From Fimenecus sp045593555 (GTDB lineage Bacteria; Bacillota; Clostridia; Oscillospirales; Acutalibacteraceae), in NCBI GenBank assembly GCA_045593555.1, contig JAZNWU010000017.1, positions 28,541 through 92,540 on the forward strand: a stretch of DNA of 64,000 bases, in the 5' to 3' direction. The first letter of the stretch is position 1, and each line of letters begins with the position of its first letter. Position numbers and translations under genes: made by a program. Positions 25,355-33,908 of this stretch are shown here, piece by piece. The notes beneath the pieces are model-generated. The model made no database searches. It was not told the origin of the DNA and saw only the letters and a program-made list of their open reading frames with translations.

Positions 25355-26961
25355 TTTATATTTTCCTTAATTGCATAATTAATTTTTTCTCTTGTAGTTA
25401 AAAGCCATTCATCAGAATGTGGATAATCAGAAAAAGTTATTTGCTGTTTGTTTTCAATAATATTTAAACAATATTGCTTACTTGTCATATTTTTAAGTGC
25501 ATTTAATGCTGCCATATCCTGTAGTGCATCAAAAAATACCTTTAATCTTATTGAATGATAAGCAGTGCCATTCTTTGCAGGATATACAACATAACTGTCA
25601 CCCGATGGGAATTTTCCGCCTGCATCACTTACTTTAAATGGGTCAATAAGAGCTTTTGATAACTGTGTGTAATAAAAATTGTAGCCCCAATGTAAAAATC
25701 CTTTAACATCGTATTTAAACATCTGATAGCCGATTACCCGATTTCTTATTGAGTCATTACAGAAAAATCTGTTTGATACATTTTTCTTGGTTTGTGCACT
25801 ACAATAATAAGTCCATAATTCATCAGTTTTTCCGATGAACTTATCAATATGGTCGTTTGATGGAATTGGTGTAGAAACAATTTTAAGTCTGTAAAACCAT
25901 ATATCAGATAAAGCATCAACGATTTTATAGCCTTTGTATAATTTATGTATCAATTTTGATGCTTTTGAATATGAACGAAGCATCGTAAAATTTGGTTCAT
26001 CACTTACATGGATAAGAACCTTATCTTTAAGTCCATTTGATTCAAGATATTTTTTCAATTCAACAGAAAGTTCTGTTAAGAATTTGGTGTATTCTTTAGA
26101 GGAAGATTTTGTTTCCCAACCGAATATTTTCTTGTATTCACCATCAACGGTTGCCATAATTTTTGGTGCGTGTCTTGCTCCCCATTGTGTGAAGAAGTGA
26201 GTAAGTTCAAAATATCTGATTCTGCATCTTTCAGACATTTTAATCCACTTAGTCAATTTGTCAAAATTGAAGGAATAGTTACCATTATTCACAAAAACAT
26301 CAATTAATTGAACCGTTGGTCGTTCTTTTCCGATTTCAGTATCAAGTGGTGGAGTAAAAATTGGAGTAAGAACACAGTTCATTCCGTGTTCATTTGCAGT
26401 TTTTAAATAGTTTTCAGTAATTTTCCAATATTCATCACTGAAAGCGTCGATATTATAATATGACATTAAGCAATCTGTATGAAACCAATTTGTATAAATA
26501 AAATCCTTAAAATCCAGTTCACAGTCAATTACATCAACACTTAAACTGTTTTCTAAACTAATGTCATGGTTTTCAATTTTTACTGTAATTTTCTGATTAC
26601 CGACAGTATTTTCATCTGCCTTGATTTCCACCCAGAATACATTGATGCCTTCATTAAAGGAAACTTCACTTTTTACAGGTAAAAGTAAATCGGGATAATA
26701 TCCGTCATCGCTGAAACGGTAATAATCGTCAGCACCTTTTGCCATTGGGTAATCAGATTTTATATGTTCAACGGAATATATATTTACATTTTCAAAACTC
26801 GATTCAATAATTATTTTACCATAAAACTGAATATCACTTTCGACTGCAATTTGAAATGATTTAACTTCATTTTTAAGTATTGAGAAACCTGAATAGTCTT
26901 TTTCAGGTAATTTATCGTTATGATATATTTTTTCAAGTGAAGATAATATTTTAAGTTTCAT
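25351..26961 (-). CDS. DUF4091 / GH123-like glycoside hydrolase
   Basis: Putative cytoplasmic glycosidase (536 aa, no signal peptide). A beta-sandwich-like N-terminal half (about 1-145) precedes a barrel region with WFHTDCLMSYY, FELTHFFTQWG and the Asp-Glu pair HVSDEP (Asp321-Glu322). That pair matches the substrate-assisted catalytic pair of GH123 beta-N-acetylgalactosaminidases. The C-terminal segment FLHWGYNFYY is also typical of DUF4091. SD AGGAG lies 7 nt before the ATG. It is translationally coupled to rodA. The substrate is unknown; an N-acetylated sugar is suggested by the family. Confidence 0.82.
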   Translation of the reverse strand: MKLKILSSLEKIYHNDKLPEKDYSGFSILKNEVKSFQIAVESDIQFYGKIIIESSFENVNIYSVEHIKSDYPMAKGADDYYRFSDDGYYPDLLLPVKSEVSFNEGINVFWVEIKADENTVGNQKITVKIENHDISLENSLSVDVIDCELDFKDFIYTNWFHTDCLMSYYNIDAFSDEYWKITENYLKTANEHGMNCVLTPIFTPPLDTEIGKERPTVQLIDVFVNNGNYSFNFDKLTKWIKMSERCRIRYFELTHFFTQWGARHAPKIMATVDGEYKKIFGWETKSSSKEYTKFLTELSVELKKYLESNGLKDKVLIHVSDEPNFTMLRSYSKASKLIHKLYKGYKIVDALSDIWFYRLKIVSTPIPSNDHIDKFIGKTDELWTYYCSAQTKKNVSNRFFCNDSIRNRVIGYQMFKYDVKGFLHWGYNFYYTQLSKALIDPFKVSDAGGKFPSGDSYVVYPAKNGTAYHSIRLKVFFDALQDMAALNALKNMTSKQYCLNIIENKQQITFSDYPHSDEWLLTTREKINYAIKENIK

Positions 26962-26989
26962 TTTATTACTCCTATAAATTTCTTATTAT

Positions 26990-27018
26990 ATTTTATCTTA
27001 TTTTCTGTATTTTGTAAA
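26990..27018 (-). promoter_or_regulatory. Promoter of the GH123-like/rodA operon
   Basis: On the minus strand TTTACA (27013-27018), a 17-bp spacer and TAAAAT (26990-26995), about 29 nt before the ATG. Confidence 0.65.
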
Positions 27019-27048
27019 GAATTTTAGCTTTTCATTTCATTATTTATC

Positions 27049-27077
27049 TTGCGTAATGGAAATTATAGTGGTAAAAT
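27049..27077 (+). promoter_or_regulatory. Promoter of typA
   Basis: TTGCGT (27049-27054), a 17-bp spacer and TAAAAT (27072-27077), with a TG one base before the -10. The upstream-most in-frame start codon of typA would be the first three bases of this -35, which argues for the later start at 27112. Confidence 0.7.
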
Positions 27078-27111
27078 ATTTTTTAAGTTATCCAATGAAG
27101 GTGAAAATAGT

Positions 27112-28932
27112 TTGAAAAAAAGAGAAGATGTAAGAAATATAGCAATTATTGCTCATGTTGACCACGGAAAAACAACCTTGGTTGACGAGCTTCTGAAACA
27201 GAGTGGTATAATCAGAACAAATGAGGTTGTTCAGGACAGAGTTATGGACTCAAATGACCTTGAAAGAGAACGTGGAATTACAATCCTTTCAAAGAATACA
27301 TCAGTTCATTATAAGGACATTAAAATCAATATTGTTGACACACCGGGTCATGCTGACTTTGGTGGTGAGGTTGAACGAATCCTTATGATGGTTGATGGTG
27401 TTTTACTTCTTGTTGATGCGTTTGAAGGCTGTATGCCACAGACACGATTCGTTCTTAAAAAGGCTCTCGGTCTTAATAAAAAGGTTTTAGTTGTCGTTAA
27501 TAAAATAGACCGACCCGGTGCTCGTCCTGCAGAGGTTATTGACGAGGTTCTTGATTTGTTTATTGAGCTTGGCGCAAGTGATGAGCAGATTGAATTCCCT
27601 GTTATTTATGCGTCTGCAAGAGATGGTTACTCTTCATTAGACCCACAAGTCCGTGAAGGAGACTTAAGACCGTTATTCGATGCAATTATTGAGAATATTG
27701 AGCCACCGACAGGGGATAGTGAAGCTCCGCTTCAGGTTCTTTTCTCAAGTTTGGATTATGACGATTATATTGGACGAATTGGTGTAGGTAGAGTTGAAAG
27801 AGGTCATATTAACAGAAACGATTCTCTTGTGCTTTGTAAAACAGATGGCACTCAGCAAAATGTTAAAATTTCACGACTTTATCAATTCGAAGGGCTTAAA
27901 AGAGTTGAAGTTGAATCAGCATCAGTTGGTGATATAATCTGTATTTCAGGTATTACAGACATAAATATCGGTGAAACACTTTGTTCGCCTGATTGTATTG
28001 ACCCACTTCCATTTATTAAAATTGATGAACCTACAATTTCAATGAATTTTATTGTAAATGACAGTCCATTTGCAGGTAAAGAAGGTAAATTTGTAACCTC
28101 TCGAAATCTTCGTGACAGACTTTTTAAAGAAGTTGAAACAAATGTGAGTATGAGAGTTGAAGAAACAGATTCAACTGATACGTTTAAGGTTTCGGGTCGT
28201 GGTGAGTTGCATCTTTCAATTCTTATTGAAACGATGCGTCGCCAAGGATATGAATTTCAGGTTTCTCGACCAAAAGTAATCACAAAAATGAAAGATGGAG
28301 TTCTTCTTGAACCAATTGAATTGTTGATTGTTGAAGTGCCTGAAGAATATGTTGGTTCAGTTATGATGAAAATCGGTTCTCGTCGTGGTGAACTTGAAAA
28401 TATGGGAACTCGTGAAGGCGGAACAACTCATCTTGAATTTAAAATACCTGCTAGGGGTCTTATAGGGTACCGTTCAGAATTCATGACCGATACAAATGGA
28501 AACGGAATTATGAATAACTTGTTTTCAGGTTATGAGCCATTTAAAGGCGAAATTGAAACTCGTGAAAGAGGTTCAATTGTTGCTCACGAAACAGGCGAAA
28601 GTACGGCTTATGGTTTGTTTAATACTCAGGATAGAGGGCGTTTGTTTATCGGACCAGGTGTTCCGGTTTATGAAGGCATGATTGTAGGTGAGTGTTCAAA
28701 GAATGAAGATTTAACCTGTAATATTTGTAAAACAAAACATCTTACAAATACTCGTGCTTCCGGTTCTGATGATGCTTTACGATTGGTTCCACACACAACC
28801 TTAAGTCTTGAACAGTCAATGGAATTTATTAAAGATGATGAATTGATGGAGGTTACACCTGAAAGTATCAGACTCCGAAAGACTATTCTTTCAAAAGATT
28901 TAAGACTTAAACAGCAATTCAAGAAAAACTAA
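27112..28932 (+). CDS. typA: Translational GTPase TypA/BipA
   Basis: Ribosome-binding GTPase involved in ribosome assembly and stress adaptation (606 aa from TTG 27112, the usual family length). Motifs are G1 AHVDHGKTTL, G2 RGITI, G3 DTPGH and G4 NKID; EF-G-like domains follow, plus the BipA-specific C-terminal part (RERGSIVAHETGES). SD GAAGGTGA precedes the TTG by 8 nt. The in-frame TTG at 27049 belongs to the promoter and is rejected. Confidence 0.96.
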   Translation: MKKREDVRNIAIIAHVDHGKTTLVDELLKQSGIIRTNEVVQDRVMDSNDLERERGITILSKNTSVHYKDIKINIVDTPGHADFGGEVERILMMVDGVLLLVDAFEGCMPQTRFVLKKALGLNKKVLVVVNKIDRPGARPAEVIDEVLDLFIELGASDEQIEFPVIYASARDGYSSLDPQVREGDLRPLFDAIIENIEPPTGDSEAPLQVLFSSLDYDDYIGRIGVGRVERGHINRNDSLVLCKTDGTQQNVKISRLYQFEGLKRVEVESASVGDIICISGITDINIGETLCSPDCIDPLPFIKIDEPTISMNFIVNDSPFAGKEGKFVTSRNLRDRLFKEVETNVSMRVEETDSTDTFKVSGRGELHLSILIETMRRQGYEFQVSRPKVITKMKDGVLLEPIELLIVEVPEEYVGSVMMKIGSRRGELENMGTREGGTTHLEFKIPARGLIGYRSEFMTDTNGNGIMNNLFSGYEPFKGEIETRERGSIVAHETGESTAYGLFNTQDRGRLFIGPGVPVYEGMIVGECSKNEDLTCNICKTKHLTNTRASGSDDALRLVPHTTLSLEQSMEFIKDDELMEVTPESIRLRKTILSKDLRLKQQFKKN

Positions 28933-28951
28933 AGCAAAAGGAGATGATGCT

Positions 28952-29986
28952 TTGAAAGGAATGAAAATTGGTATTGATTTTGGTTCATATTCTCTTAAAA
29001 TATATGTAGAGGGTAAAGGAATCGTTGTTGATGAGCCGTCAATTGTAGCAATTGATAATCAAACAGGCAATCCAATTGCATTCGGTAAAGCTGCAGACAA
29101 TGTCTATGGCAGATGCTCTGATGATATCAGTATTTCAAAAGTCATTCATAATGGTGTTATCTCTGATTTTGTTATGGGTGAAAGAATGTTACGATATTAT
29201 ATACAGCGTGTTTGTGGTAATCGAATATATAAACCCAATATCATTCTTTCATTGCCAGCAAATATTTCTGGTCTTGAAAAAAATACATTTCTTGATGTCG
29301 TTACATTAGCTGGTGCAGGTAGAGTCTGTATGGTTGAAGGCATATTGGCATCTGCATTCGGATGTGAATTTTTTAGTAATGAATCAGGTGGAAGAATGGT
29401 TCTTGATATCGGTCATCATATCACTGAATATGCAATTGTTTCTAATGGTGGAATTGGTACCAAAGGAACAATTAAACACGGTAGTTATGATATTGATAAA
29501 GCTATTATCAATCATTTAAAAAAGGACAGAGATATTCTTATTGGACCACATACTGCTCGTGAAATAAAGAATAAAATTACTTCTGCAGAAAAAAGAGAAT
29601 GTGAAGCAGCTCTTTTAGTTTCGGGAAAAAGTTGTCTTGATAATCTTCCGATTTCCTTTGAAATCACATCTACTGAAGTTTACCCTTATGTTGACGAGCA
29701 GATTGATATGATTATCAAAGATATACATCAGGATATTTTAAAGGTTTCTCCGGATTTGTTGTCTGATGCAGCAGATAATGGAATATCACTTTGTGGTGGC
29801 GGTTCATTGATTTTTGACATTGCTGAAAGATTGTCAAAACAGTTAAGTATAAGATGTAATACCATTGATGAGCCGAGGTTAGCAAAAATCAAAGGATTAG
29901 GTCAACTAATGCTTAATGATAAATTATTAGAAGATAACGGATATCGTTTCATCTTTAAAGATGAAATTAGAGATAGATTAAATTAA
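28952..29986 (+). CDS. MreB-like actin-family protein
   Basis: Rod-shape determining protein of the MreB/Mbl family (344 aa). Phosphate-1 motif IGIDFGSYSLKIYV, connect and phosphate-2 region (MVLDIGHHITEYAIV) and adenosine motif SLCGGGSLIFDI are present, but the sequence is more diverged than a standard MreB (usually GIDLGTANT). It starts at TTG 28952 with GGAG 8 nt upstream. It follows typA by 19 nt and precedes the ceramidase-like gene by 17 nt. A DnaK-like or ParM-like protein is less likely given length and motifs. Confidence 0.85.
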   Translation: MKGMKIGIDFGSYSLKIYVEGKGIVVDEPSIVAIDNQTGNPIAFGKAADNVYGRCSDDISISKVIHNGVISDFVMGERMLRYYIQRVCGNRIYKPNIILSLPANISGLEKNTFLDVVTLAGAGRVCMVEGILASAFGCEFFSNESGGRMVLDIGHHITEYAIVSNGGIGTKGTIKHGSYDIDKAIINHLKKDRDILIGPHTAREIKNKITSAEKRECEAALLVSGKSCLDNLPISFEITSTEVYPYVDEQIDMIIKDIHQDILKVSPDLLSDAADNGISLCGGGSLIFDIAERLSKQLSIRCNTIDEPRLAKIKGLGQLMLNDKLLEDNGYRFIFKDEIRDRLN

Positions 29987-30003
29987 AGAAAGTAGGTTTT
30001 ATT

Positions 30004-31830
30004 ATGAAAAAAATCACAAAATCAATTATCGCAATGATTCTTTGTGTTTGCATGTTAGTGCCAATGGTTGTTTTACCTGTAAGTGCTGAAGAATCATATG
30101 CTTCTGCTGCTGAATATGTTGCAGCATCAGAAACAGGTGTTGAAACAGACGAATCTTTACAGACAAAAATTTTCCTTTATAAAGTGCTTAATATTGTAAG
30201 CGATTTTTTTATAAACAATGTTCTTGGTAAAGCTCTTGGTTTAATTGTTCCTGATTCAGCTGCTGTACTTGATTATGAAGAATTTGACATTGACTCTTAT
30301 GAGAATTTCTATTCTGGTATGGATGAGTTTATTGATGAGCCACAGGGTGATAAAGTATGGAGCCTTGGATATGGTAAAGCATCAATTCTTCCTGCTGATT
30401 TTGGTGAAAAATCTTATGCAAAAGGTGCATACATACCATATGTTTACGGTAACGAAATGTACAAAGACGATGATGGTAATTATGAAGACCTTATGGCAAG
30501 AGTAATTGTTATGAATGATGGTTCAGGCAGAGGTAATGTTGTATTTATCGCTGTTGATGCTATGGGACTTGCAAACTCAGATGTCAGACGAATCCGTGAA
30601 GGTTTGAAGGAAATTGCAGAAGAAAACAACATCGTTTCAATCAATGTCTCATGTACTCATATTCATACTGGTATTGATTCTCAAGGTGTTTGGACAGACC
30701 CTATTGGTTGTCTTGTAAATAATACATTAACTAATGATGTTAAATATGGTGTGCCTCGTGAATTCATTAATTCATTAATTGATGGTTCAAAACAGGCTCT
30801 TGAGGATGCACTTGACGATATGACAACAGGTAAGATGTTCTATTCAAAGGTTGATATTGCTGATTATCTTTTTGACCGTACAGCACCAATTTGCTATGAC
30901 ACAAATATGTATAAACTTGAATTCGTGCCATTTAGTTCAAGTAAAACACCTACTATCATTTCAACATTCGGTTGTCATCCTGAATCAGCAAGCTTCGACT
31001 GGAATCAGGATGAAACTGACCCATTAAACTTTGATAGAAAGTTTACAGCTGACTGTATCTGGTATATTGAAAAGTTACTTAATTCTGCAGGATATAACTT
31101 TATTTTCCTTCAGGGTAATGTATCAACTGTTTCTTCATCAAGAGGCAATTCAAATGACGGACTTGATGGTAGTGCACACTTTGGTGCAATGAGATTAGGT
31201 TATGAGTTTGGCTATATTCTTCTTGGTATGAGCCTTACAGAAGCTGAACGAATTGCACTTAATGTTGCAACAGGTGATAAACTCGGAATTGCAGAATATA
31301 GTGGTCAGGAAGAGTATACTATTTGGTATGAGGGACTTCCTACTGTTGAAAAAGAAGCAGTTAAACCTGTTCTGAATATTAAGTTAAAGCAGTTTACAGT
31401 ACAGATTGAAAACAATGTTGTTGGTCTTCTTGGTAAAACAGCAATTGCAGATAATCTTGTTCTTAAAGATGATAATTGGAATTATTATACAGTTTCTGAA
31501 GTTGGTTACCTTGAAATAGGCGATAATATGAAAGTGTATATGAGTCCTGGTGAAACATTTGGTGAACTTCTCATGGGTGGTAATGGTGCAAAAGGCTTCC
31601 CAATGCCAACAATCAGAGAATACACAGGTGAAGATATTATTATCATGGACCTTATGAATGATGCAGCAGGATATGTTGCTAATGAAGCTAATTATGTTAT
31701 GGCTGGATATCAGTATAATGAACTTTCAGGTGGTTTTGATAGTGATACTTGGTGTCTTATCTCTTACGGTAAACATGCAGGTACAACATTCATCACTAAC
31801 TTCTATGATATTTACGATAGTGTAAGATAA
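30004..31830 (+). CDS. Secreted neutral/alkaline ceramidase-like protein
   Basis: Exported hydrolase-like protein (608 aa) with a signal peptide (hydrophobic 8-27, cleavage near VSA-EE). It carries the N-terminal domain of non-lysosomal ceramidases: GYGKASILPADFG, then a region with SCTHIHTGIDSQGVW and FGCHPESAS, where His residues would bind zinc. Family enzymes cleave amide-linked lipids. In Firmicutes such proteins are common and mostly uncharacterised, and the substrate may not be ceramide. SD AAAGTAGG lies upstream. It is followed by a terminator. Confidence 0.8.
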   Translation: MKKITKSIIAMILCVCMLVPMVVLPVSAEESYASAAEYVAASETGVETDESLQTKIFLYKVLNIVSDFFINNVLGKALGLIVPDSAAVLDYEEFDIDSYENFYSGMDEFIDEPQGDKVWSLGYGKASILPADFGEKSYAKGAYIPYVYGNEMYKDDDGNYEDLMARVIVMNDGSGRGNVVFIAVDAMGLANSDVRRIREGLKEIAEENNIVSINVSCTHIHTGIDSQGVWTDPIGCLVNNTLTNDVKYGVPREFINSLIDGSKQALEDALDDMTTGKMFYSKVDIADYLFDRTAPICYDTNMYKLEFVPFSSSKTPTIISTFGCHPESASFDWNQDETDPLNFDRKFTADCIWYIEKLLNSAGYNFIFLQGNVSTVSSSRGNSNDGLDGSAHFGAMRLGYEFGYILLGMSLTEAERIALNVATGDKLGIAEYSGQEEYTIWYEGLPTVEKEAVKPVLNIKLKQFTVQIENNVVGLLGKTAIADNLVLKDDNWNYYTVSEVGYLEIGDNMKVYMSPGETFGELLMGGNGAKGFPMPTIREYTGEDIIIMDLMNDAAGYVANEANYVMAGYQYNELSGGFDSDTWCLISYGKHAGTTFITNFYDIYDSVR

Positions 31831-31839
31831 AAAGTACGA

Positions 31840-31870
31840 GAAAGCTGGGTATTTACTCAGCTTTTTCTTT
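31840..31870 (+). terminator. Terminator of the typA/mreB-like/ceramidase-like cluster
   Basis: Stem AAAGCTGGGT / ACTCAGCTTT (one G-T pair, loop ATTT) followed by a T-run, 10 nt after the stop. Confidence 0.85.
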
Positions 31871-31903
31871 TAAGAAAAAAGTATAATATTTAATCTTTTT
31901 CTG

Positions 31904-31932
31904 TTGATTATAATTTTATAATATTGTATAAT
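31904..31932 (+). promoter_or_regulatory. Promoter of uvrBA
   Basis: TTGATT (31904-31909), a 17-bp spacer and a perfect TATAAT (31927-31932), start near 31939. Confidence 0.75.
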
Positions 31933-31937
31933 TAATA

Positions 31938-31949
31938 GAACAAATGTGC
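31938..31949 (+). promoter_or_regulatory. Candidate LexA operator overlapping the uvrBA start point
   Basis: GAAC-AAAT-GTGC (31938-31949) matches the Gram-positive LexA box GAAC-N4-GTTC in 7 of 8 defined positions. It overlaps the predicted transcription start of uvrB, a known SOS gene in Bacillus. Assignment is inferred. Confidence 0.4.
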
Positions 31950-31961
31950 GTGAGGTGTAAA

Positions 31962-33908
31962 ATGTTTAAGTTAGTCAGTAATTATCAGCCGACAGGTGAC
32001 CAACCACAAGCAATCGAAAAGCTTGTTGACGGTATTAAAAAAGGTTATAAAGAACAGACTTTGCTGGGCGTGACAGGCTCCGGTAAGACTTTCACTATGG
32101 CTAATATTATCGCTAAGCTTAACAGACCTACATTAGTCCTTGCTCATAATAAAACACTTGCGGGTCAGCTTTGTGCTGAATTCAAAGAGTTTTTTCCTGA
32201 AAATGCAGTTGAATACTTTGTTTCATATTATGATTACTATCAGCCTGAGGCATATATTGCAACAACTGACACTTATATTGAAAAAGACTCCGCTATAAAT
32301 GACGAAATTGACAAATTACGACATTCTGCAACATCTGCTTTATCCGAAAGACGAGATGTTATTATCGTTGCAAGTGTTTCCTGCATTTATTCATTAGGTG
32401 ACCCTATTGATTATAAAAGTATGGTTATTTCCTTACGCACAGGAATGGAAAAAAGTCGTGATGAGTTTATAGAAAAGCTTGTTGAAATTCAATATGAACG
32501 AAATGACATCAATTTTATCCGTAATAAATTCAGAGTAAGAGGGGATATTGTTGAAATTTTCCCTGTTTATGCAAATGATACTGCTATACGAGTTGAATTT
32601 TTTGGTGATGAAATCGACAGAATAAGTGAAATCAATCCATTGACAGGTGCTGTTAAAAATATAGTTTCTCACGTTGCCATTTATCCTGCTTCACACTATG
32701 TTGTTTCACCTGAAAAGATGGAGTCAGCCCTTGAACAAATCAACAATGAAATGGAACAGCAGGTTGCAGCCTTTGAAAAAGAGGGAAAGCTTATTGAAGC
32801 ACAGCGTATTCGTCAAAGAACGGAATACGATATGGAAATGCTTCGTGAAACAGGCTTTTGCAAGGGTATTGAAAACTATTCTGCAATTATGTCAGGCAGA
32901 AAACCAGGTGAGCCACCATTTACGCTCCTTGACTATTTTCCTGACGATTATGTGCTTTTTGTGGATGAGTCCCACGTTACTTTACCGCAGGTAAGAGGTA
33001 TGTATGGCGGTGACCGTTCAAGAAAAGAGAGCCTTATCAATTTCGGCTTCAGATTACCATCTGCATATGATAACAGACCTTTGACTTTTGATGAATTTTA
33101 CTGTAAAACTGGACAAAAAATATTTGTAAGTGCTACTCCGGGACCGTTTGAAAATGAAAAAAGTGTTCAAACTGCAGAACAGGTTATAAGACCAACCGGT
33201 CTTCTTGACCCTGAAATTTCCGTTCGTGGTACTGAAGGTCAGATTGATGACTTGATTTCTGAAATTAACACCCGTGTCGAGAAAAAAGAGCGAGTTCTCG
33301 TTACAACTCTTACAAAAAAAATGGCTGAAAATCTTACGGACTATTTATCACAGTACGGAATCAAAGTCCGATATATGCATTACGATATTGATACAATTGA
33401 ACGAATGGAGCTTATCCGTGATTTGCGATTAGGTGAGTTTGATGTTCTTGTCGGTATCAATCTTCTTCGTGAAGGTCTTGATATTCCTGAAGTGTCATTA
33501 ATCGCAATTCTTGATGCTGATAAAGAGGGCTTTCTTCGTTCTGAAACCTCACTTATTCAGATTATCGGTCGTGCTGCACGAAATTCAAACGGTCACGTTA
33601 TTATGTACGCTGATACTGTTACTAATTCAATGGAAAGAGCAATTAGTGAAACATATCGTCGTCGTGAAATTCAGATTGCTTACAATGAAGAACACGGAAT
33701 AGTTCCACAGACTATTACAAAGGATGTCCGTGAAATTCTTGAAATTTCAAGTCGTGATAAATCAGGCAAGAAAAAGATGAGCAGAGATGAAAAGCAAAAG
33801 CTTATTATTCGTCTTACTGAAGAAATGAAGGCGGCTGCAAAAATTCTTGAATTTGAACACGCTGCATATTTAAGAGATAAAATTGAAAAGCTGAAATCGG
33901 AGAAATAA
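31962..33908 (+). CDS. uvrB: UvrABC system protein B
   Basis: Damage-verifying helicase-like subunit of nucleotide excision repair (648 aa). It has Walker A GVTGSGKTFT, beta-hairpin region YYDYYQPEAYI, helicase motif region VDESHVTLPQ, and a C-terminal UVR domain (FEHAAYLRDKIEKLK) that contacts UvrC. ATG 31962 is chosen, 5 nt after GAGGTG; an ATG at 31944 lies before this SD. It abuts uvrA (TAA-ATG). Confidence 0.97.
   Translation: MFKLVSNYQPTGDQPQAIEKLVDGIKKGYKEQTLLGVTGSGKTFTMANIIAKLNRPTLVLAHNKTLAGQLCAEFKEFFPENAVEYFVSYYDYYQPEAYIATTDTYIEKDSAINDEIDKLRHSATSALSERRDVIIVASVSCIYSLGDPIDYKSMVISLRTGMEKSRDEFIEKLVEIQYERNDINFIRNKFRVRGDIVEIFPVYANDTAIRVEFFGDEIDRISEINPLTGAVKNIVSHVAIYPASHYVVSPEKMESALEQINNEMEQQVAAFEKEGKLIEAQRIRQRTEYDMEMLRETGFCKGIENYSAIMSGRKPGEPPFTLLDYFPDDYVLFVDESHVTLPQVRGMYGGDRSRKESLINFGFRLPSAYDNRPLTFDEFYCKTGQKIFVSATPGPFENEKSVQTAEQVIRPTGLLDPEISVRGTEGQIDDLISEINTRVEKKERVLVTTLTKKMAENLTDYLSQYGIKVRYMHYDIDTIERMELIRDLRLGEFDVLVGINLLREGLDIPEVSLIAILDADKEGFLRSETSLIQIIGRAARNSNGHVIMYADTVTNSMERAISETYRRREIQIAYNEEHGIVPQTITKDVREILEISSRDKSGKKKMSRDEKQKLIIRLTEEMKAAAKILEFEHAAYLRDKIEKLKSEK

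Noticed and set aside
27049..27111. Longer N terminus for typA
   Set aside because: The first codon is inside a well-formed -35/-10 promoter, and the TTG at 27112 has a good SD and gives the family length.
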